Positions 11,896 through 25,148 of a DNA stretch of 64,000 nucleotides are shown here, piece after piece. Source of the DNA: Denticeps clupeoides (lineage: Eukaryota; Chordata; Actinopteri; Clupeiformes; Denticipitidae); contig NC_041707.1 in assembly GCF_900700375.1 (NCBI RefSeq), forward strand, positions 33,066,764 to 33,130,763, read 5' to 3'. Position 1 is the first letter of the stretch; the number at the start of each line of letters is the position of its first letter. Position numbers and translations under genes: made by a program. The notes beneath the pieces were generated by a model. The model searched no databases. It was not told where the DNA came from and worked only from the letters and a program-made list of their open reading frames with translations.

Positions 11896-13499
11896 CTCCC
11901 ACGAGCCATCGCTGTAAAGTGTTCTTCCCGCCCACCTGCACAGTGGCCAGCCAGTGGGAGGGCCGTGCACGGGGCCGTGGGGAGAAGGAGGTGCATCTGA
12001 CCCCCGGCCACGCTGCTTACCGGCGCGTGTGGGCGGCTGCGCCTCGGGCCAGATGGAGACCTGCACACACCTGCCGCACGTCGACGGGGACACACGCCGC
12101 GTTCGAAATGCCCGCACATTCAATGCATAATTCATTCACTACATCCGCCAGTCGGGGCTCATCGACGACACAGTGAACGGGTGCTTTTTTTTTTTTTTTT
12201 ACATTTACGCCCTTATCCAGAGTGACTTACAATCAGTAGTTACAGGGACAGTCCCCCCCCTGGAGACACTCAGGGTTAAGTGTCTTGCTCAGGGACACAA
12301 TGGTAGTAAGTGGGACTTGAACCTGGGTCTTCTGGCTCGTAGGCGAGTGTGACTGAACTGTTCACCTCGTAATGAGGTTTCCACCAGACAGTGTCACTTG
12401 TTACTACCTCGACCTCGCGTTGTACGTGCACGCGGGCCAGCGTCTGTCAGCCGGTCGCACTTGTGGTCCGTTCTGTCCTCCTACACGCAGAACTTCCAGC
12501 AGCCTGGTGCTGTTTAGCTCTGCGCCGTGGCGGCGTAATACACACGCAGGAAAGCTTTACGTGGATTCAATTGAAATTTACAGCATTTACCAGACGCCCT
12601 GATCCAGAGCGACTTACAATCAGTAGTTACAGGGACAGTCCCCCCCTGGAGCCACTTAGGGTTAAGTGTCTTGTTCAGTGACACAATGGTAGTAAGTGGG
12701 ACTTGAACCCGGGTCTTCTGGTTCATAGTCGAGTGTTTTACCCACTAGGCTACTACCGCCCCCGTCTTATATTACACCACCACCACCTTGCAGAACAATA
12801 CAACACGAGGCTGCCCTGGGTTCTGCCTGCATGTAGACTCTGCAGGCCTCAACGCGTGTACTACGTGTTACTACGTGTTACTACGTGTTACTACGTTACT
12901 GTTTCACACCGGGCAACACAGCACGGCAAACAGCGGCCTAGTGATCGACGTGGCTGCCGACCACGCACAGATTTACAGGCGCTGAATGTACATAATCCCC
13001 GACTAGTGCTTACGGGATGACGTCAGCAACCCGTTTATTATCGAGCGTCCCCCCGTCCGGAGGGGGAATCCTCCCACACCTGCCGACAGGACGGGTTCGG
13101 GTGGGTTTCTCCGGGGCATTGCGTCGGACTCGGACAACTTTTTTTTTTTTTTTGGCAGCGTTGGTCTGGTAACAGGAGGATCGTCTCGCCCTACGCGGAC
13201 TTCCAGTGCGTGGACACCAACATGCGTGCGCAGCTCACGATCGGAATCGTATTCGAACATTTCAGGATAAATAGATAGCCGGACAGTCGCTGCAAAAACC
13301 GCGTCCGGTCCGCGCGCAAAAACTTAACGGGACGACTTGGAGACGCCGCCGCCAACCCGCGATGCCCAAACCTCCGCCGAGAAAAAGCCAAAAGCAACAC
13401 ACCTACCTCGCATACTAGAAGCAACAAGGAGAAGAAGCAATGTCCGAAGAAGACCGGCCAAAAAGTTAATCGAAATGGAGCCGTGTCCGGGACCAGCAT
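960..13499 (-). CDS. prima1: Proline-rich membrane anchor 1 (PRiMA), spliced gene
   Basis: PRiMA anchors tetrameric acetylcholinesterase in neuronal membranes by gripping its C-terminal helices with a proline-rich attachment domain. Coding exons read on the minus strand are 13407-13499, 11220-11352, 5411-5537 and, tentatively, 960-1290. Phases agree at every junction. Residues 1-31 start [10 protein letters not shown] and contain a hydrophobic signal core ([10 protein letters not shown]). Residues 32-76 carry Cys38, Cys50, Cys54 and Cys56 followed by ten consecutive prolines (63-72), as in the family's PRAD. Residues 77-118 hold a WW pair, a membrane segment (about 91-112) and the ending ICYKAIKR, which matches mammalian PRiMA. 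The first three exons are secure. The mammalian short tail (KPLRKDENG...) was not found, and the fourth exon would give a different 109-residue tail and a 227-residue protein. The start is the ATG that opens the signal peptide. Confidence 0.85.
1596..2927 (+). mobile_element. Degenerate Tc1/mariner-like DNA transposon
   Basis: Both ends carry matching inverted termini (cagtgcatccaaaaa at left, the reverse complement of tttctggatgcaccg at right), each next to a TA dinucleotide, the usual Tc1/mariner target. The interior has the typical Tc1 lead (cctgtctatataaggtcc) and transposase-like remnants such as AGACTTGAATCTGATTGAAC (PDLNLIEH-type) on the + strand. The reading frame is broken by many changes, and part of the 5' half is replaced by a SINE at about 1855-2046. 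It cannot be active. It lies downstream of the prima1 membrane exon, inside the last intron if the 960-1290 exon is used. Confidence 0.85.
1855..2046 (+). repeat. SINE-B copy inside the Tc1-like element
   Basis: Matches the other SINE-B copies in this window (41580-41790, 43675-44545): a tRNA-like head (gtggttggcctagcggatga), a middle part 'gccactgaggtgccactgac' and a tail 'ggacacatttcattgtatgc...tcacaatggcaatcact'. It interrupts the Tc1-like sequence, so it is younger than that element. Confidence 0.75.
2935..5410. other. prima1 last intron: microsatellites, no other gene
   Basis: Holds (TA)n/(GT)n runs at about 3199-3288, a (TA)n run at 3957-3983 and otherwise unremarkable sequence. A 50-base segment at 5175-5226 recurs at 9657-9708. 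I found no convincing coding exon, including none matching the mammalian PRiMA tail. Confidence 0.6.
5538..11219. other. prima1 intron between PRAD and membrane exons
   Basis: About 5.7 kb without a recognisable exon. It contains a (CA)n run at about 5850-5899, a SINE-A copy at 7148-7337, a (GT)n run at about 8593-8622 and the repeat segment at 9657-9708. Open frames at 7378-7785 and 7927-8292 have no splice context or family resemblance, and I treat them as chance. Confidence 0.6.
7148..7337 (-). repeat. SINE-A copy (full length)
   Basis: On the minus strand it starts with a tRNA-like head (GGTAGTAGCCTAGTGGGTAA; B-box-like GGTTCAAATCCC), continues with 'gagcaagacacttaaccctg' and ends with the L2-type tail 'gtaagtcgctctggataagg...gtaaat'. 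Nine other copies lie in the window. Confidence 0.9.
11399..11443. repeat. (GA)n microsatellite
   Basis: A run of about 22 GA dinucleotides in the intron just upstream (in gene sense) of the PRAD exon of prima1, beyond its polypyrimidine acceptor. On the gene strand it reads as (TC)n, so it could extend the pyrimidine tract. Confidence 0.9.
12201..12352 (-). repeat. SINE-A copy (head truncated)
   Basis: Same family as the copy at 7148-7337. The L2-like tail and middle are present, while the tRNA-like head stops after 'cactcgcctacgagcc'. A long poly-T lies next to the tail. Confidence 0.85.
12573..12763 (-). repeat. SINE-A copy (near full length)
   Basis: Second copy within 220 bases of the previous one and in the same orientation. 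It contains the tRNA-like head ('gtagtagcctagtgggtaaa' on the minus strand), B-box-like 'gggttcaagtcccactt' and the L2-type tail. It lies in the first prima1 intron. Confidence 0.9.
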
Positions 13500-13523
13500 T
13501 ACTCCGTAGCGCGTCGCGTCAGC

Positions 13524-13805
13524 GGAGGTTCTGGATCTGGATCTGGACCTGGATCTGGATCTGGATCTGGACAGGAACCCCGGTCCGGTCCGCCGCAGGA
13601 ACCTCTGCTCCTCCAGGAGGAGGATGGATGGATGGATGGATGGAAACAGGCGTCCTCGGTCCGACGCTGCGCCGCTCACGTCCCTGCGCGTCGGCGAGAG
13701 GAGGACGGGGTGCGTGGCGTGGAAAGTTGCTGCGTGACTCCGCCGCTGAGGGAGGGAGGGATGGAGGGATGGATGGAGGGAGGGATGGATGGATGGATGG
13801 AGGCT
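13524..13805. repeat. Simple repeats near the prima1 start
   Basis: A hexanucleotide array (ggatct)n at about 13526-13572 is followed by (GGAT)n and (GGGA)n runs at 13622-13645 and 13748-13802. They lie in the 5' UTR or promoter side of prima1. Long open frames here arise from the repeats and should not be read as genes. Confidence 0.85.
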
Positions 13806-14061
13806 CCGATCTTATTTACTCCTTGCCCGGGGTGTGAGAGCGGCGGTGCCGCCGGTGCCCTTCCCTTCCTCCCTCTCCCCTCCCTCACTCCCTCCCTCCC
13901 TCCCGTTCTTTTTTTTTTCGGGTTCTGAAGTGAACGTGATAAGGGCCACGACTTGGGGTTCCCGGAACAGAAGCCCTCTGTCACGCGACGTTTGGCACGG
14001 GAACCCTAAAGACGTGACATTTGACCTGGAAGACTGGGGTGCTGTCCCTGTGGCTGTCTCC

Positions 14062-14162
14062 GCGCCACTTACTACCATTGTGTCCCTGAGCAAGACACTT
14101 AACCCTGAGTGTCTCCAGGGGGGGACTGTCCCTGTACTGACTGTAAGCTGCTCAGGATAAAG
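14062..14162 (+). repeat. SINE-A fragment
   Basis: Only the middle and part of the tail are present ('cacttactaccattgtgtcc', 'ccagggggggactgtccctg', then a diverged tail). The head is missing. Confidence 0.8.
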
Positions 14163-14385
14163 GGAAGCCACTGCTTCTGTTTGTTCTCTCCGAGACACGG
14201 AATCAAGCGCACAGACCACCGGCAGACTCCATTGAAGAGACCAGCAGATGACGAACCAGAGGGTGACCACAGCCATCACCACCGTAACAACTAAAGCTTC
14301 AGGGGTCTTCAAATGGACCAGTAGCATCATAATGGACACATAATGTACATCATGACACTGTAAATGTCCAGCACCTCCAAACATA

Positions 14386-14532
14386 GTGGTAGTAGCCTAG
14401 TGGGTAACACACTCGCCTATGAACCAGAAGACACTTAACCCTAAGTTGCTCCAGGGGGGGACTGTCCCTGTAAATACTGATTGTAAGTCACTTTGGATAA
14501 GGGCGTCTGGTAAATACTGTAAATGTAAATGC
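14386..14532 (+). repeat. SINE-A copy with internal deletion
   Basis: The tRNA-like head (ggtagtagcctagtgggtaa) runs to 'gaaccagaaga' and then jumps to 'cacttaaccctaag', so the B-box region is lost. The L2-type tail is complete. Confidence 0.85.
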
Positions 14533-17500
14533 AAACATTGACAGATGCTCTATACTACATGTTGAACTTCTACACCTCTACAACTGTAGGACTTTTTCTC
14601 TTATTGGACAATCACCAACCCTGCACTGACACCAACTGCAGGCTCGCTCTACCCTGGAAGGTGGTCTCTGTACCACTCCTTCCCAAAGTTTCTTCCTTTC
14701 TTTTTTCTCTCTCCTAGAGTTTTTTTTTTGTCAACTGTAGGACCTGTCAAAGCCCATTGAGACACACCGTATGTGATTTTTGGGCTATATAAGAAATAAA
14801 TGATGTTGTTGTTAAGTGTCATGTGTCACTTCCTGTAAAGCAGTAGCTGGCTGTGGCGCATTGGTTCCCTCTCATTATGCCGTAAAGTAGGTGTCTGCAT
14901 GCTCATTGGAGCCCAAGCAGCCTCACAACCCCTTAACACCACAGACAGCACATCATGATCATAATTATTATTTTTTCAGTAAGATCATCTAATAAATACA
15001 GCTGCAGGGGACAAACCTGATGCACCCTTCAAACGTAAGTACAACTTAATCAAGTCACTACACTGCCAATTACATTAAATGTCATTTACATTACTCGTAA
15101 CACGGTGTATTCTCTAATCAAGAGCAACATGACAAAGATGAATCTCCCACGTATTAATAATAAATGTCTGGTTTAGCATACCACTAAGCCTAATAAATAG
15201 ACTAATCTATCATGTATAAATAATTACTGTATTCTATAAATTGTTACTATGATAACAAATGCATTAGCTAATCTACCATGCACAAATAATAATTGTGTGC
15301 TTTTATTGATTGTGCTTGGTGGGACATTAACAAAGTGGCCTAATTCATACTTGTGTGTTTTAACACACACAGTGAATGTGAATTCTCTGAGCGTTAAGAT
15401 CAAAACCTGTAACATCAAGAAAGGTGCTGAGAGACCTGGAAGCTATAGACCACTAAATGGGCTCCATGGCATTTTGCGGAATAACCTGGAGAAGAAGTGG
15501 CAGGCAGACAGCCTTCATCAGCATTCGGGTTCATCCAAGCAGCGTCTAGTACATGTTCACAATGGACGCCTGGCTTGTGTGAAGGAAGAAGTTGACCAGC
15601 ACCTTTATGACAACTTCAGTGACTCGAAAATGGTGGCGTAATAACACCAGCAAAACCAACAGAGGCATTCCCAGTCTGTTCCCTGTCACACAGGGGAGGT
15701 AACACAGCTACACAAGAGTGATGAGGTGGTGCTATGGTCAGACCTAGGAACACCAATGCCTTGGTGTACCATAATCTAGAGCAGGAGGTGTCCATGAGGC
15801 ACCATGTTCCAGGCGTTAAATTAGAAATCTTCACAACTCCCAGCTCAGGCAACTAGTCCAAGATGAGGTGAGGAGGAGAGGTCCAGCAGGGTGGCTGGAA
15901 TGACACGTCAAGGTGCCTGGATTAGGTGGGAACAGAAGGGGCAGAAGAAGATCTCATGGGTTGACTCGCGGAATACAGAAGTTCTTGATCCATGCTGTCC
16001 ATCCCACACTGTCCAATGTGCACTGCCCAGACTTGAGTCAAATGTCGCACTGTAAAAAGAAAAAGAAAACCGATAATGAAAGACCCAAAACACACAATCA
16101 CCTCGGGAACATCACTGAAGTTGTGCCCAATATTCACATCAGAAGATGCGTCATTCCAACTGCAAACTAAGCAAACTCACCACCTTGAACTTGAACCTCT
16201 CCCAAAAGGTCACAGCTCAACATGTGTTGCTGCATATGCCTACAGATGCTGTATGTTACCATAATATATGGGGCATATAAGTATATTGGAAGCATAGGAC
16301 ATCTATGTCTTCGGGCCATCATTTCTATAGAGTTGGGTTTGCTCTAAACTTTGATTTGTTGTGATTGGCAGCCGGTTTTACTTACGTTAATAAAAATTAC
16401 TAAATCAATTTTGCACACACAAGTCACCAATCACAAGAATCTGCCCCATAGTAAACAAGCAGTGATGGAAAGTCAATTATTGAGCAGGAAAATGACATTG
16501 GAGATGGTTGTGACTCAGAGTTCACCATCCTCTCCCTCAGATGTAAAATTTATAGCTTGTGCAGGAGACACACTCCAATTAGGCCAGACCCTGTCCGATC
16601 AGGCCCAGAGCTGTGGGTAACACTGCACACACGGTTTCACTCTAATATTGTGCATTTATTTGGTTGTAAAATCATATTTGTTTGTAATTATTATATTGTA
16701 CTGTATGGTCATGATATGTATTCAAAAGAGCAGCTGCAGGAGTGGAATGGCAATATCAACATGGCTGCACTGTGACCTTTATGTCGGGTGATGCTTCACA
16801 CATGTTGACGTCCAAAGGGCAGAACTGCCATGTGAATCATGGTTTAAGAGAAATAAATGACAGACACCGATGCCTTGACATTTATAACACTTGATCTTTA
16901 TTCATTTTATATTTTCTCCTTTTTGAATAATACAAAGACTCTTAAGAAATCAAACTGATTCTTTTTAATTTTATTCTGTTCATATTTACCCTTATGTGTC
17001 ATGGTCTCTGACTTTACATTATGACAGAATTACAGAGTATAGAACATATTGTAAGACAGACTCCAGAATGTCGCGGAATTATACAAATAGAACACTACTG
17101 ATATGTGCTATTCTACTGCAATAGAAGTCTATTCGATTCAGTGAATCATTATATAAACCTCAGCATGTTTTCATTTTCACAACATTTCGATAGCAGACAT
17201 GCAGTATTGCAATTTTTCTTCATAGCTCATTAAAACAGACCAAATATTTGCACAAGTCATTACACTACACGGCATTAGCTCATTTCTTATTAAATTTGGG
17301 CAGAAAAGTATTAGTTTAGTGTTGCACTAACAGCATAGTTATCGCATTAATTATATAAATCCGTCCATTTGGAAGCTGAGAGTCCTGTAGTTGTCATTTG
17401 ATAGTGTCTCTGGTCCTCTCCTGCACAGGATGGTGAGACCGATGCAGTAAATCACAGAGCCGCTCCTGCTGACTCAACTCAAATTCCCCAGCAGAAACCA

Positions 17501-17544
17501 CACAGTCTGTCTCGGCGGCGTCCATCACATGACAAAGTCGCCAA

Positions 17545-19475
17545 AGCTCAACACGGGGCCAACCCTGCACAAAACCAACATGCTTCCATAACCAACTCTG
17601 CACAAAACCAACATGCTTCCATAACCAACCCTGCACAAAACCAACATGCTTCCATAACCAACTCTGCACAAAACCAACATGCTTCCATAATCAACCCTGC
17701 ACAAAACCAACATGCTTCCATAACCAACCCTGCACAAAACCAACATGCTGCCATAACCAACCCTGCACAAAACCAACATGCTTCCATAATCAACCCTGCA
17801 CAAAACCAACATGCTTCCATAACCAACCCTGCACAAAACCAACATGCTTCCATAACCAACTCTGCACAAAACCAACATGCTTCCATAATCAACCCTGCAC
17901 AAAACCAACATGCTTCCATAACCAACCCTGCACAAAACCAACATGCTGCCATAACCAACCCTGCACAAAACCAACATGCTTCCATAACCAACCCTGCACA
18001 AAACCAACATGCTGCCATAACCAACTCTGCCAAACCAACATGCTTCCATAACCAACCCTGCACAAAACCAACATGCTTCCATAACCAACCCTGCACAAAA
18101 CCAACATGCTTCCATAACCAACCCTGCACAAAACCAACATGCTGCCATAACCAACTCTGCACAAAACCAACATGCTTCCATAATCAACCCTGCACAAAAC
18201 CAACATGCTTCCATAACCAACCCTGCACAAATCCAACATGCTTCCATAACCAACTCTGCACAAAACCATCATGCTTCCATAACCAACCCTGCACAAAACC
18301 AACATGCTTCCATAACCAACTCTGCACAAAACCAACATGCTTCCATAACCAACCCTGCACAAAACCAACATGCTTCCATAACCAACTCTGCACAAAACCA
18401 ACATGCTTCCATAACCAACCCTGCACAAAACCAACATGCTTCCATAACCAACCCTGCACAAAACCAACATGCTTCCATAACCAACCCTGCACAAAACCAA
18501 CATGCTGCCATAACCAACTCTGCCAAACCAACATGCTTCCATAACCAACCCTGCACAAAACCAACATGCTGCCATAACCAACCCTGCACAAAACCAACAT
18601 GCTTCCATAACCAACCCTGCACAAAACCAACATGCTGCCATAACCAACCCTGCACAAAACCAACATGCTTCCATAACCAACTCTGCACAAACAAACATGC
18701 TGCCATAACCAACTCTGCACAAAACCAACATGCTTCCATAACCAACCCTGCACAAAACCAACATGCTTCCATAACCAACCCTGCACAAAACCAACATGCT
18801 TCCATAACCAACCCTGCACCAACATGCTGCCATAACCAACCCTCCACAAAAAAACATGCTGCCATAACCAACCCTGCACAAAACCAATATGCTGCCATAT
18901 TCAACCCTGTCAAACCAACATGCTTCCATAACCAACCCTGCACAAAACCAACATGCTGCCATAACCAACCCTGCACAAAACCAACATGCTGCCATAACCA
19001 ACCCTGCACAAAACCAACATGCTGCCATAACCAACCCTGCACAAAACCAACATGCTTCCATAACCAACCCTGCACCAACATGCTGCTATAACCAACCCTG
19101 CACAAACCAACATGCTGCCATAACCAACTCTGCACAAAACCAACATGCTTCCATAACCAACCCTGCACAAAACCAATATGCTGCCATAACCAACCCTGCA
19201 CAAAACCAACATGCTGCCATAACCAACCCTACACAAAACCAACATGCTTCCATAACCTACCCTGCACAAAACCAACATGCTGCCATAACCAACCCTGCAC
19301 AAAACCAACATGCTTCCATAACCAACCCTGCACAAAACCAACATGCTTCCATAACCTACCCTGCACAAAACCAACATGCTTCCATAACCAACCCTGCACA
19401 AAACCAACATGCTTCCATAACCAACTCTGCACAAAACCAACATGCTTCCATAACCAACCCTGCACAAACCAACAA
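17545..19475. repeat. 33-bp-unit minisatellite, about 58 units
   Basis: Tandem copies of a 33-bp unit (ataaccaaccctgcacaaaa followed by ccaacatgcttcc). Common variants are ttcc/tgcc at the end and ctctg/ccctg in the middle. A shortened unit (ctctgccaaacc) recurs at about 18027 and 18515, pointing to duplication of larger blocks. Because 33 is a multiple of three and the unit lacks stop codons in several frames, open frames of up to 392 codons appear on both strands. I see no start context, splice sites or known protein, so these are best read as by-products. Confidence 0.95.
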
Positions 19476-23100
<3,625 letters not shown>

Positions 23101-23332
23101 GCCCCGTAACTACACGGACTTTATATCCATTTAGCTTGTTCACGCGCTTAAACTACTTCTGAAAGACCGGGGCGGAGAGAAGCAGGGCTCCTCATCCGCT
23201 AGTGATGGTGAGTGTTTCATTTTTACATTTTTTTTTGAAAGAATATATGTAATATGCGTGTACAGGAACATATAAGTGTTTTTTTTTTTTTGCGCAGCCC
23301 CGCCGGTGTCGGCGCCCGGACCGCCCTGCAGC

Positions 23333-23995
23333 ATGGCGAACGCCGACAGCGAGGTCAAGACGCTGCTGAACTTCGTCAACTTGGCCTCCAGCGACATCAA
23401 GGCGGCGCTCGACAAGTCCGCCCCGTGCAGGCGCTCCGTGGACCACAGGAAGTACCTGCAGAAGCAGCTGAAGCGCTTCTCGCAGCGCTACTCGTCCCGC
23501 GCGCCGCGCTGCCACGCGGGCGCGCCCCGGGCGCACGAGGACGCGCTCGGCGCGCGCCGCGGCCTGGCGCGCGCGGCCGACTGGGGCGGCGAGGTCGCGC
23601 GCGCGCGCCCGGACCAGGTGCCCATGCGCAAGCGCCAGCTGCCGGCGTCGTTCTGGGAGGAGCCCACGCCCGCCCGCGGCGGCCCGGCTCTCCAGCACGC
23701 GTGGAGGAAGGGCCCCGGCGCCGGGCCCGGAGCCCCGGGACTCGCGGAGTCGAAGCCGACCGAGCCGGTGCCGCTGAAGCTGGACTTCGCCGCGTGCGGC
23801 TGCTGCTCGTTCCAGTACCGCGGCCACCAGCTCTACCAGAACGCCGCCTTCCCGGGAGCCGGACTCAGGGGCAAGGGCTCGGGGGCCGAGGCGGACGGGG
23901 GCGGCAGGGGCCACGCGAGTCACGTCGTCCTCAAACCCATCCCGACCAAGCCGCCCGTCCCGGCGGCGATCTTCAGCGTCTTCGGCTTCATTTAG
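23333..23995 (+). CDS. fam181a: FAM181A family protein, single coding exon
   Basis: A 220-residue protein encoded in one GC-rich exon; the molecular function is not established. The N-terminus (residues 1-53, MANADSEVKTLLNFVNLASS then DIKAALDKSAPCRRSVDHRK) is nearly the mammalian FAM181A sequence. A second conserved block, VPMRKRQLPASFWEEP, lies at 96-111. A third, LDFAACGCCSFQYRGHQLYQ, lies at 150-169. The C-terminus ends HVVLKPIPTKPPVPAAIFSV FGFI. The middle (55-95 and 112-145) is Ala/Arg/Gly-rich and weakly conserved. A 5' UTR exon probably ends near 23207 (donor gtgagt) and the acceptor is tgcgcag at about 23298. The start is the ATG giving the family N-terminus. Longer frames on the other strand reflect high GC content. 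Confidence 0.95.
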   Translation: MANADSEVKTLLNFVNLASSDIKAALDKSAPCRRSVDHRKYLQKQLKRFSQRYSSRAPRCHAGAPRAHEDALGARRGLARAADWGGEVARARPDQVPMRKRQLPASFWEEPTPARGGPALQHAWRKGPGAGPGAPGLAESKPTEPVPLKLDFAACGCCSFQYRGHQLYQNAAFPGAGLRGKGSGAEADGGGRGHASHVVLKPIPTKPPVPAAIFSVFGFI

Positions 23996-24720
23996 CGGCA
24001 CGTTTCCTGGTTCGTTCGGGGGGAAAAAAGAATAAAGCGCGTGGAATACCGAGTTCAGTGGAAATAAAAGGTCGTGCCGGGCCGTGCCGACTCTTAATGT
24101 ATTACATTTAACACGAACACTTTCCGGTTGTTTCTCTAATTGAATTCGAATTAAAAAGCCGGTTCGGTGCAGCGTGATAAAAGTAGTAGGACGTAAAGAT
24201 GTAGACGTGGGACCGAACCGCCGTGGCTGCCACTTTACCACACGGAGTAAACGCCGGTGTAAGTAGTGCGTAACTGGCTATTACGCGAAATCTCCTGCTT
24301 CAGCATCGGCCTTATTAGTTTTTTTTTTTTTGTTTTTTTTTACTTGTACAGAAGGAAAAAATTTTACTAGAAATAGTTTTTTTTTTTTTTTTTTTAATTT
24401 TTTTTTTTACCTCGTTTCAGAAAGCACTTACACTTTGTCCCACTTCGGCTCATTTAGGATTTTTTTTTTTTTAAGTCGCGTCCTGGTTGGAAGACCAGGT
24501 TGGAATTTCCTTGAGTGTCGGATCTGAACCCCGTAAACCCCATTAGGGTGGAGGTGCCTTGCTGTTTCACTTGAGACGTTGAGATGAGAACTATGGGCTT
24601 AATGATATTTGGTGTAATAAATGTGGAAAAAAAAAACCCACACAGAACCAACTGAATATATCTTGTATTTCTGACACATTTGCCTGGTTGCAAAGTGTTA
24701 CTTTACTCTCACGAGAAATG
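23996..24720. other. fam181a 3' region and spacer
   Basis: Two AATAAA motifs follow the stop (near 24031 and 24062). After them come poly-T runs and a short spacer up to the convergent 3' end of asb2. No gene was seen. Confidence 0.6.
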
Positions 24721-24760
24721 AATACAGACAGCTGTATATCTTAAATACATAGAAAATAAT

Positions 24761-24766
24761 TTTATT
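24761..24766 (-). terminator. Likely poly(A) signal of asb2
   Basis: TTTATT on the + strand reads AATAAA on the minus strand, about 380 bases after the asb2 stop codon. It is the first such hexamer seen in a sensible position. Confidence 0.5.
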
Positions 24767-25148
24767 AGCACAAAGGGCACATTTTTCCATACACGCACAC
24801 ACACCGTAAATCACAAAACAGTGCAGAATAAATAATCAACACACACACACACACACACAGTGGGGTAACTATTCAGATTTCACATGTAAACACAGGCACA
24901 TTCATAATAACCATTTAATGACATTAATGAAATATTAACCACACAAGTGTTTTTTCTAAAACTTTTGACCACAAAAAAAAACAAGTCACCTGGATTTTGC
25001 TTTTGAGGTGTGCATATTCGGACCACTTGCTGGTCAGGTCCTTCATTAGGATCTTGTTTTGAATTCCAACAGTGAAATGGCCACGTCTAAAGGCACGACA
25101 CCAGCACCGCACGGTAATAAATTAAGTGGAACAAGAACACCGAGGCAG

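Larger units (their letters stand above)
13806..17544. other. Intergenic DNA upstream of prima1
   Basis: Contains two SINE-A pieces (14062-14162 and 14386-14532). A stretch at about 15420-15640 is open for 130 codons on the + strand (from 15249), has no splice context and matches no family I know. No gene is supported. Confidence 0.5.

Noticed and set aside
11802-12176. Overlapping ORFs of 101-131 codons on both strands
   Set aside because: They cross a (CA)n run and a GC-rich intron with no conserved domain or splice fit.
13191-14384. ORFs of 100-190 codons around the prima1 first exon
   Set aside because: They are driven by (ggatct)n and (GGAT)n repeats and GC content. Only the 31-codon signal-peptide exon within them is kept.
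15249-15641. 130-codon ORF in the intergenic region
   Set aside because: Single open frame without introns, promoter or family resemblance. It might be an old fragment of an unknown repeat, but nothing supports a gene.
17545-19475. CRISPR-like array
   Set aside because: Units are contiguous and near-identical with no unique spacers, and the genome is vertebrate; it is a minisatellite.
23192-24241. 349-codon ORF antisense to fam181a and a 285-codon ORF in another + frame
   Set aside because: High GC content leaves overlapping frames open; only the frame starting at 23333 matches a known family.
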